A stretch of DNA of 64,000 bases from Bolinopsis microptera (taxonomy: Eukaryota; Ctenophora; Tentaculata; Lobata; Bolinopsidae). Below the pieces are notes generated by a model. That model did not search any database, was not told the DNA's origin, and worked only from the letters and a program-made list of their open reading frames with translations. Position numbers and translations under genes: made by a program. The stretch is from positions 8,981,983 through 9,045,982 of the forward strand of contig NC_087077.1 of assembly GCF_026151205.1 (NCBI RefSeq), read 5' to 3'. Of this stretch, positions 34,921-46,900 are shown one piece after another (positions within the stretch are counted from its first letter, which is position 1; every line of letters begins with the position of its first letter).

Positions 34921-37900
34921 CTGGGGATGGTGAGGTTAATTGAGGCAAATTGAGGCAAATTGATATTAGTCAATTGCAAGTGAGCAGGGAGAATGACGCA
35001 CTTAATCACTTAACCACTTAAAACCGCGAGACTGGCCAGGTGATGTAAAGCATTATTATTCAAGTCACGCTCCCGTATATCCTGTCCACTATCAACTTAT
35101 CAGTGAAATAAGTTTGACTATATTAAGGTGAGTATTACTGTAGTCTGTATTAAAGACTTTTCTATCGTAATTTGACTCACATTCAATGAACTTCTGGTAT
35201 CGCTGAAGAGTCCTGGGAATGTTAACAGTGTAGTAAGATCTGATCTCTTGCTCAAATGCTGGGTGAGGGTAGTTGTACATCTTCACCAGGTGCTGAAATT
35301 AAAATGATAAGTGACGAAACGGATAGAAGATAATTTAGTCCGAACAAAGTATTTTATTAACAATTGCAACAAAAACTTCTACCGATCAAATAACGATTTA
35401 ATTTCACTGCACTTCTGAACAATTCCAACTATGTAATTAGTTACGGTGAACTTTAAAGCAAACCCACATCCAATATTTTGAAGATGACCATTTCGTTATA
35501 AAGTTTGGCGTTATTCTCTCCACTCTGAGTGTCCTTGTACTTTGTGAAACCTGCCTGAAATAAATACACCATCAAAATATTACATATATTACCATTTATG
35601 AGAAGTTAGAGAAAACACTTAGGGAAAGGCGAAAGCTTTAATTGAGATTTAAAAATCACTTAAGGAAAGTGTTTTAAATTTTAGAGTTTCATATTTTCTA
35701 TAGTTTTAGATTGGTCAAATTTCAATATCGTAGCTTCATTCCGTATCATAAACAGTATGCTGTATGAATGTACGCATATTCTTATTGGCACATATAACCG
35801 CAACCGAACGGTGAGCCATAATTGTGATTAGACTTCTAGTAATGACCAAATGAATGCCTCCCCCTTAATAGCCTCCACTGGGATCAACAAAGCAGCCTAA
35901 ATAAGTATAACTCTTATTATCCGTACACATTAGTGTATAATATGCCTCTCATCAAGGCAAAATGGGAGACCATTGACCAGTCTTGGTTGCTTAGTAACAT
36001 GGTAAAATAGTTCGAAACAACCTAATAGAGCTCTTATTTTGTCTGGGATTTGTTTTATCAATTAGGTAAACGTGCCCTTCGTTGTTACAATTAATTAGCT
36101 GGTTAAGCCACGTGCATTAACTGACTACGATAGGTCCGTGTTTAGGGGAATTAATTTAAACAATTAAGATTACTGCACGATAATCAGTTAATTACACGAT
36201 TAGATAATTTAAATAATTGTCTCATCATACTAATTGCGCGATAAAAATAAAGGTAATGAGCAATTACCTCATTATAATAAGGAGTAGAGTTAAGAACAAG
36301 ACTCTGGATAGAAATGAAAAGTTGAAGTAAGTTGGATGTTTTAGTCCACTGTTCTGTTCCTTTACCGGTCCATGTACCGAGTAAGCTTAGACACACCTGG
36401 AAAATACAGAGCGTGTTACTATCACCTGGGGCATGTTTATATGATTAGGATAAATTTAATTTGAAAACATACCTTAATGGGAACGGACAGGACCGTTAAT
36501 AAATTGTCCATGTCATTGATCTAAGATCTCCTGCCTCTGGACAACGGTAAACTATTTCAGTATTTCTTACAATCAGAATCCAGGAACATGACAGCATTTT
36601 CAAACACTAACTCATCATTAAAACCCCGTCAGTACGGGTCAGTACCTTGCCAAGAGGGTAGAGGTTAGGGTTAAGTTTAGTCTGACTGTAAGCCACAAAG
36701 TGGAGGAGAGGAGGGGAGGCACTGTAGGTACTGGGGAGCTGGATATCAAACACGAACAGGACTCCCTCGTAGGGCGTGTCCACTGGACCCTCTATCAGAC
36801 ACGACATTAGATCCTGCGGGTGAGACTCATTCAGTAAGGCATGAAGGTATTAATTCGGTGTCATTTTGGCGGGAAACAAGTATATATATATTTTTTATAA
36901 ACATTATTCGTATCCAATATTTTCGTTCAATGTGCAGGCAAGATAAAATTATGTGTAGTTTAAGTTAGCATTAACATCTCGGCGAAACATTCAGTGTCAA
37001 TCATGCCTGTAAAAAGTTTAAACCCTTAAAGTTTATACTTATAGCAGGATGGCCGAAAGCTGCATCCTGTCCAAACTCTGTTGGCAGGTGGATATTAATG
37101 GCGAACAGTTTGATTGTGCAGGCAGAATTGCTTTGTGCAGGCAACAAGGTTACCAGGTTAAGCTTTTTTCTAAACATGAATTGTCTCTTACCATTCGATC
37201 CTCGTAAGCTCTGACCCAGATGCCATCAGGTAAACTACTGCTGATAAGCTTGATATCCTTTCTAACAGCTGAGAGAAATGCTCGCTGGTAGTTCCCCGGC
37301 TGTGAGTGGAAATAGTAGTTGTGGGAGTCCGGACAGTTCGGAATTGTCTTGAAACTTTGGCTGAAATGAAACTTGAGATTATTCATGAGGTTGACATATT
37401 CAGAAATATTCAATATTGAAAGTTGGATGATTTGGTATCAGTGGTGTAATGGACTATTCCATAATGGCAATGGTAATGATATTGGACAGTAGGCAGTGGA
37501 CGTTAGAGATTAATACAGCGCGAAACTGAAAGTTTCTAATAGTGGACTGCACTGCAGCGCTGTGCAAAGTGTACTGCAAGACTGTTTTATGGTCGAGAAA
37601 TTACCACTCGCTTAATCTAAAGTATGCGCTACATGCAACACAGTACACTGTAGTTTGGATAAAAATACTGTAGTTTCGATAAAACACTGTAGTTTGGATA
37701 TGTATATGCTTTTCGCGACCTGCAGTCACACTAAAAAATATCCCTGAAAACGCCGCTTAATTTGTATATTCACACAGAGCTGGTTTAACAGAATAAAAGC
37801 ATGCTCCATCCCTGTAGGTTAATAGCATTCGATCTTCGAAATTATACCAATGGAATGAACGTTTCCAATGTAATCATCCAGTAGCTTGCACCTAAGCCGT

Positions 37901-40900
37901 GATTTTTGGGTATTTCAGGAAAATTATTTGGTCGAGAAATGTCTACTTGCTCAATCTGAAGTATGCGCTCCATGCTGACAAGTGCTCTAATATGGCTACA
38001 TCTGCTTTTCCCAGTACGGTCACATCAAAGCGTATCCCCAAATAAAACGCCGCTCACTTTCTATCTAAACCACTTAAAACACACAGACCCGGTTTAGCCT
38101 AACAAAAGCCATGATCCATCCCTCATTAGGCTAATTAGTTAGCAGCATGTCGCAGCTTTGCCCATCATTGCAAGGCACAACTCCCCAAATAATAGGAGAA
38201 CACTGAACCTAGATGTGTAATATTCATCAGGCTGCCCCGCAATTAGTTACCATCACTTAGAGGGTGCTGGAGACCCTCGAGGGCGACAACAAACTGCGCG
38301 CGATTAATTGCGGTGTAGTTTGTAGTGTTGTGACTGCAGGTAGTCCGTAGTTGTATATCATATACCACTACAATTCAGACCATGTATAGTGTATATGCCA
38401 CATGTAGCTACCCCCTAAATTGTAGCCAGCACTTTAATTATAGCTCCAACTTCTAAATTGTAGCTAGCTCCTAAATATAGCTCCCTAACAGGAGAGAGGT
38501 CTCGTTATAAGTATTACTTGGCATTAGTTGAACCACAGTGGTGCTCGAGGTTGTTATAATACTATTTAGCGCCGTGGATAATTCATAATGGTTAATAGCC
38601 CCTTGTTTAATGAATATTATGATAATTTTAAAATGAATATTTTATGCTATATAGCGTTATCGTGACATTATTTAGTCGTAGTCTGTACACAATTAAGAGT
38701 TACAATTAACATGGCCCCTGTTGAAGTTAGCCCCAGGGAGCCGGCAGAATATTATATTCTTGGCACACACATTTTTCCATTTTCCACGGTGTTCCTGAAC
38801 AGCTGAGAGCAGGGAGCCATTAGCTAGCAGTTATTGTGACTTTGTATCCTAGTTGAGAGAGATTATCCGAGGTGTGAGATGGCTTTTAGGTTTGGGACCC
38901 GGAAGTTAAGTAGCCTAGCCCTCCCTGAACAATGCCATGCTTCACTTCCGTGTCACGTGACCTCACAAGTGCTTATAATATAACTATGTATGTAACTCCT
39001 TTTTATACTGTCGCTGTGTATAGTGACTATTATATTGATGGTTAAGAATGCTTTGGGAAATCACGTTTGGGAGAAAATGTAGAGAGATCTAGCTCTCATT
39101 TTCCATGTTTTTGCCTCACAGGAGATATTGTGATCTTTTCTAAATATAACTGTAATACATTGATGTAAAGTTTATTTGAATTTTGAAATAAATGTCAATT
39201 AAGCGTGAAACTTTCGCTGGTATTAAACCACCATATTTCCGGTTGGCGTGTTAGTTGTAGTGTAATGTGGATGACAAACATCATTGTAGACTGTAGGAAG
39301 ATGTCAGTGACTGATGTGGAAATACAGTAGGGTTCAACTAGACAAAATATGTCACAGAAAGGGATCAGATATTAATCTCACTTCAATCATTCAATTTCTC
39401 ATTCGAAGGTCGAAGCTTGATGTGCATATGATATGCAAACTAATGGTGTTCTGGCAAATGTGACCGTGGATTTTATACCCACTGTTTCAGCTGATTAGCT
39501 GTTCAAATATTTTTCAGATGCATTTCAACTCAGAGGCCCACCCGCCAGAGGGTTAATCCAAGTCCATTGGCGGAATCTGTATGGCTGTATTTGAGGCATT
39601 TTAGTCTTTTAAGGCACGATTGTCATGTGTTTTATAAAATCCGGTATCTTTCAAGCAAACTGAAATCAAATACAAGAAGAAAATCGATAAAAATAAACTC
39701 AAAACAAAATATCAAGTCTACGATACGGAATGATCATGTGCATGGCTAAGTAAAACTGATAACAAAATTGGATATGGGAATAATCTAATTAATTGTAATA
39801 ATTTAATTAAAGTATCAAGTATAGTACACAAAAACTAAGAAAAAACCGCGCACTCTTTTTTTTCTTACTTTATTTTAACAAAAAACCAAAGCTACTTCTT
39901 ATTTCAATCTGTCAGTGTGACTGAAATTTCTTGACAATCACTTTCTTGACCAGTCGGACACTTCTTTACTAAAGACAGTTGCGGAACATGTGTGGTACTA
40001 AACTTCTGTACCCTCTCACGAATTTGTTGTCTCTCCTCTTCAATGCTTACTTTCTTGTTCAAGAGGAGAACAATCTTTGGTATGAAGATGCAGAGGAGGA
40101 ATGCCGAGGAGGTGACAAATATCACTATAGCCCGTAGTACAGATTGGACCTCTGGAGGAGAGTAAGAGTATCCCGTCAGGAACATGATGGAGCACAGTAG
40201 AACCACAAAGGTGGCACAAAAGATGTTGAGGGATTCCCTGAAATTGTGAGGGAACTGCCTCATCTTGAAAGCAAGGATCAGGGTTATGAGAAATGATAGA
40301 CCTGGTATAACCATTGGAAGCATTAGATTGAGGAGCTTGTCCTCATCACTGGTGCACGCAAGATACCATGGCGTGTGATTTATTTCTTGATACCTTTTAA
40401 AGGTCCAGCTAGTACCATCTCCAGTGAAGAAGTCAATGATAAGAATGATGGCTGTCACTCCCAGGGCAAGAAGATTAATGGCAGTCTGACCTGTTCTTTT
40501 TAGGAACAAACCCAACTTTGGGGCTGTAAAATTTTGGGCAGCCGCGAAAATGACGTACACTTTCATGCATCTATAGAGTAAGTTAACAGATATGAAAGTG
40601 GCAAAAATTATGAAGGAGTAGTATTCAGCAGCGCAGGATATTTTCGAAGGCTTGAGAATTGATGTGTAAGCCACAAGGTAACCAATCAGCAAACTTAACA
40701 GCAACATGTAGAGGTATGCCGGGTCTGAAGCTTTGACGATGGGTCTGTTCTCGTTTCTGAAGATGAGAACACCGAAAAAAATGACCATTGCAACACCAAG
40801 TGGTATGCAAGACGCCCCTACTAAGAAAATGGTTGAATCTGGTCGAATGTAGATTTCTCCCGTCAAAACACAAGCTGTGTGATTTTCAGTAGATGACATG

Positions 40901-43900
40901 GAAGTGTCACATGTTTTGCATACGTTAGTGTCATATTCGGTGCTGTATTGGTTAGCCTTACAAGAATTACAGATCCAACAGCATGGTACATATTGTACAC
41001 TCTCATCAAAAAGTCGGTAGGTGCCAGGCTTGCACGTGTGCGAGCAAGTTTTGTTGTACCCTGGAATGCTCTTCAACAGGTCCTCGTCTGTTACATCTAT
41101 TCGGTCAAAGAATGCTCTTCCTAGCGATGAAAAAGTCTTTGTCTTGGTTCGGTACACCCCAATCTTGTACCCAATATTGACAGTCTTATTAAACATCTTC
41201 ATGAGTATTGTAACATTTTCTTCGAGTCTAACCTCCAATGTTCGGTTCTCGTTCACGATTTCGTTAAACAATTCCGTTTTGTAATCCATCAGACAGTCAC
41301 TCTTAGGTGCCACATTCTTAGCAAGACTGGCATGAAGAGCGTCCAATATCAGCTGAACACCGCCTATCATATAAGGGAGCCAGCTTGATGCTTCGCAATC
41401 CCAAGGCTCGTCATCATCCTTTGGACATCTGTCATTCTGAACATTCTCAAAGATGTCATCGATATAATCTCTTTTGTCACGAAGTCTCCAATCCTTGTTG
41501 AAATATTCCGGAGTTTGCTTTAATTCAGTATTGAGAAGATCTGGCAATGGAAGTATGATAGTATTGTCTCCAGAAGTATTGAGGATTTTTGTGTAATTTA
41601 AGCCATCAAGGTGTCGAAATCTTCCGTTTGATAATCCAAGAATGTAGATCTTATTTCGGAATCCTAGATTACCGACCATCTCTTCAAGCATCGCTGCTGT
41701 AGTTACTCCTGAATTTTGGAGAATAAGTTGAACCTGCGCTGGACTTCCCCCAGTTTCATTGTACGTCTGTTTTATCCTAGGAATGTCAGATACGGATGTA
41801 ACATCAGTTATTCGTCCACATCCTACTTTCTTAACGTAACTGTTGTATATATGCTCTGCCATATCTTTGGAGAATTTATGGTACCAAATGTCCATGTACT
41901 GATAGCCCATCTTTTCTAGGAATCGTATGGTTATTTCAGCCTCGTTGACTTCCGTATCGATCATGGAAAATAGTGTCGGAAACATACCATCATCCATCAA
42001 CTCTCCATCATTGAACAAGTAGACGAATGTGGGAATGTGATAAGAGGTCGTGACACTAGCAGATCTTTTGACAAATGATTTGAAGTCCACTCCAGAAACT
42101 CCAACAACTTTACTGTTGCTAGCCAGTTTGAACGAGGCTCTCGATGTAACAGCTGAGCTCATGCAGCAGTCATATATTTCATAGCCCAGAGTCTTGTTAA
42201 AATCTCTCTTGAACCTTTCATTTTCTCTGTCAATCACCATCCTCAACACAATAGCTTTCTGGATTCTGTATTCTTTCAAATTCTCGTAAGAGCAATACTG
42301 AACTGGGGCACGGGTACCGTTATCATCACTCGTATATTGAAGCTGACCTATCTGGAACATTCCTCCGATGATTAAGTCGCCATCTTTTGCCGCAATGGGG
42401 GTGTCAAGAGGTCTGACATGACAAACTCCTTCTCCTTCATCTGGTGCCCCGTAAACTAGGGTGAGGAGGAATAGAAGAAGTATCATCAGTGACAGAGGTT
42501 TTCTTATCATGAGCTGTAAGTAATGAATTATCATTTAGCAGCTGATACAATTGTTACAAGGCTTATCATAACTTTGTTAATTTGTCAGCAACAAGGGGTA
42601 AAAGACTCGGTATTGTCATGCCTTCAAATTCTAGCACGATTAACTATCAAGGCATTGTTTTGGAAAATTAGGGGTGTGGAACGGATCCCTCTCCCTATTA
42701 TATGGAAGATCCCTGTCCCTATTATGTATACCCTCGAAAAGCTACCTCTGTACATACGTTACTCTAATTTCAATATAAGAGTATGCAATACTTCAAGTGT
42801 CATATGAACATATGAACAATAGCCATTAGCAAGGGAACCAGCAAATAAAACCAAAGGTAACGAGATCATTACACAATACACATATATTTGAGTATTAACC
42901 GTGTTCATCCGACACTCGCATAATTCTATACTAATTTGTTGAAACACCTATATAATATATATTGATGATAAGTGGAAAGATGAATCATTCCATGGAATAG
43001 TCAAAGTTATAGATACTGTAAAACCATTAATTTGGTGTGGTGTGGATTAGATCATTGCTCAAATGCTCGTAAGAGATATGAGATATCTGTCCCTATTATG
43101 AATAGTTTTGAAAAGCTACCACTGTATAATATATGCTATTCTAATTGTATATTTATATGCAATTCTAACTTTATATAAGTTAAGAGTATACAATACTTAT
43201 GAAAAAAGAATGGGCCATCTTTACGCAGACTGCTTTAAAGCGTACTCATGATAATTAATTGAATAGAAGCTACAAGAAAAGATGTTGGTACCTAGCTTGA
43301 AAATATGAAAAATTATGAAAACGCTGAATGTAAATTGCATTGTTCACATTAGTACGCCTTTATTCTTTTATCATCAAAACACGAATCTCTAACATAATGC
43401 TGAATGCTCATTGATTGATCATTATCCTTTCTTAGTTCACCAAAAGAAGTTCACACCCCTGGACATATTATGAAAAATATCCAGGGAGCTAATAAATAAA
43501 AAACAAAGCGAGATCATTATACATAGTCTATCAGACAGTGTTCAACACGCACACAATCCCATACTAATTTATTGAAACCCCTATAATAGGTGGACAGACA
43601 GAACGTTTTATAAAATAGTCAAAGAAATAGGTACTGTAAAACCATCATTTTCGCAGGTAATGTATGCTTTTATTCTTATTTTTTCAGACTTAAAATCAGC
43701 GAAAATATGTGCCGCGAAATTGAGTGCTTCTGTCTAATTTCTGCGTTCAATCATTCGAATTCGATAAAATTTATGCCGTGACAATTTTAGAAATCCGCAG
43801 AAATGAGTGCCCACGAAAATATATGGTTTACAGTAGAACAATACCAATCATCGGTAGAAGACATTCTATAAAATTACATATTACCATGAACAATTGATAT

Positions 43901-46900
43901 GCTATGAAATTCCATTGGGATTTACTAAAGACCAGCTTAAGAGGAAGGCTAACGTTGAAAAGACTGAAAAGACCGTACATATTTTGACATAAACTCAGAA
44001 ATTCCTTCGGAAAATTGTCAGTGGTCACCTATATGCATCGTGATGATCAGATTAGATACAAATAAAATCACATTAAGTTCTCATCAAACCCATTTACGGG
44101 TAGTATATGTTTTCATGAAAAAGTGTCAAAGCCCCGGAACTGGTCAATGTCATTTTCTCTTACGACGTTTCATCTCACTTTCGACATAGATCTAACCATA
44201 AAATTAACTCAGTGCTGAACTCTAATCAAGCTAGTATAAAACTAACCCACATTCTAATCCTTACCCAAAAACCTTGTTTAGAATGGCAGGTCGTGGAACT
44301 TTAGTGCCCAAAAAAGATAGATTTATAGATAAAACAAGCCACTACTTCTTAATCTTATTCAATCTGCGTAATATTGTCGTCCATTTCAAATACTGTATAT
44401 TGAAAGGTTGTTAACGGCTACTATGATGGGTAACTACCATTTTTTATTTCAAAATTCAAATAAATCCGCGGAAAGGAAACATATTCCGCAGTAAATCGGG
44501 GTCCGCGGTAAATCGGGGTTTTACTGTATTTACACATGACCAAAATATCTACAATGAAGCAAAACTATGATTTATGAAGCTGAAGGCTACCAGACTGCAG
44601 CTGGAGTGAGAAAAATCTATGTAAAATATATTTCGGCTGAACCAAAACACGGCGGTTAAACTATAATTCTATTGGTGCTGAGAACGAAACACTGCACGGC
44701 TATACTCAAAGTGTTTATGGAAACCCAATTATGTACTTATTTACTCCATCATATGTTTTATGATTAGAGCAGCAACATGACAGGACAAATACGATGAGAT
44801 AAAGCAGCTGCAATCTAAAATAACAGTTGTTCACTAATAACCAATTATAAATTGCAACATGCACCTCTCCAGACAGTAGTTAAGGCAAATTCAATGCAAC
44901 TAATTTTATAGTTAATGTCTTAATCAGGAAGGAAAAGATCGCCTCACTCACTGAAATTTATGTGGCAAACGGAGACTATCGTTGAACAATCAGGAATAAC
45001 CATGTTCCTCTCAACTTACATATTCAAATTTATGTCACGTAATGTACCACGAGACCTCATCAAAATACCATCTCACCGGGACCCCTCCGTGAAGACACGT
45101 GACCTATGGGTGATTATCCATTGCTTGCTACAGAAACAATGCTAGTAAACGGTGATAAAATGTCTAGAATCAGCAGACAGACCACTACCAACTTGCTGTG
45201 TTGTCTGTTGATCACCCTAATATGTATTAATATGTTATTATATTATGTAAATGATTAGTTATTGTCGATGATATTCTCAGGGTCTGATAATTAAAATACT
45301 AACTCTACAATTACCGTAACAATGAAACATACAATAATATAAATTATGTCTTCTTCTAATTGGTCAGCGTCGACAGTAATCCTTCCTTACGGTGGCTTTC
45401 ACGACGCGTCCCCATTTCCCCAACTCCTGCTGCTGGAAGAGGGTCTCCCAAATTATATACCATAAATATATTAAACATAGATATCGAGAACAGACTCCGA
45501 GAGTCTTGAAGTTCTGTTACCAGTATATATATATAACAATGAAACATACAATAATATAAATAATGTATTTGATAATGATATTTAAACTCGTAGCTAAGTA
45601 TTTTAATTTAACAGCTCCTTGACCCCTTATCCTGCTAACATGGCCCACGTCAGTATTTCCTACGACATCATGTCTAGAGACGATAATTGATCAGACAATG
45701 ATTAGATTCAAATGTTCCTGCGTTAAACGATTTCCTAGCTAAATAGATCTTACGTGTACCATATTATGTTGAACAGTAAGATTCTTCAAAACATTGATGG
45801 GTGTGAATGATAACACGCTGTAGACTCTCTATATATTTCTAAATTATCAAGGCCTGAAACCGTTATAACTTACGCTCCATGAGTGCTAATATTGATTTGG
45901 GTCTACGAGTGGTAATCGTAAAACAATTCTGGATTTCTCTTATTTGTCAAATTGGAAACAAACAAGATAGCTATGATCAAACGATTTAGCTTATTGTTGT
46001 GCTATTCTTATGCCGTTTCCTTGAAGTGCAGTATTATCTGCAGTTTTATCTGACCCATTGTTTTCTGGGGGATTATGTGATTAAGGAGTATGGACTCGCT
46101 GCTAGAGAACTAGCTAATGGGTGGGTTGGCGATTAACTCATTGTTGGACTCAAAGCTGTACAAAGTTAAGGTCATAATGTGCTGCAGGGTGTAAACATGT
46201 CCATCTATGTAATATGTATCCGTAGAAGCGAGCCTCACAAGCAATGAATGGTGGAATTAGTATAAAAAAGGTTAACAATTATTTACTATGACAGAGCTCT
46301 CAACAGATTTAAGCCAGTGATCCGGAGGGGTTGAACTGATAATCCAATGTTTGAAGTCAGTGACCCAATATTATGAGTCAGTGATTAATGATAAGCCACT
46401 ACTTACGAGTCTAGACTCACAACCAGCTTAGACTCAGCTAAGTTATGCAGAATACATGTATGTTCAATACCTTATCGGATGTAACATGGACGGACATAAT
46501 TATAAACACACTTTCGAAAACAAGAGCAATTATAAAATAGTTAAGTATCATGATGATGATAAAGGCTTTTCATGATCATTGATAATCAACAATGTTAATT
46601 TGGGTGTTTTGTTCCAACATTCACAACTACCTGTTATAGTAAAAACTTGAATAGAGTTTACACTATGGAAGAGGATAATGCTAAGTACTAATAACTCTAC
46701 AGTTTACAATCAATAGATTGTATCGTACTTATTCACCAATGTCCTAAGCTATACAATAAACGACAAGATTAAGAAATTAAAATATAAATTACAAGACGTG
46801 ATCATCTTTAAACGGGTTGTCTCGAATCAACTAGCCTATGTTCAACCCAGTGCCACCTTCTCAAAACGTTGTTTTACCAAGCTGGTGCCACTATGAATTT

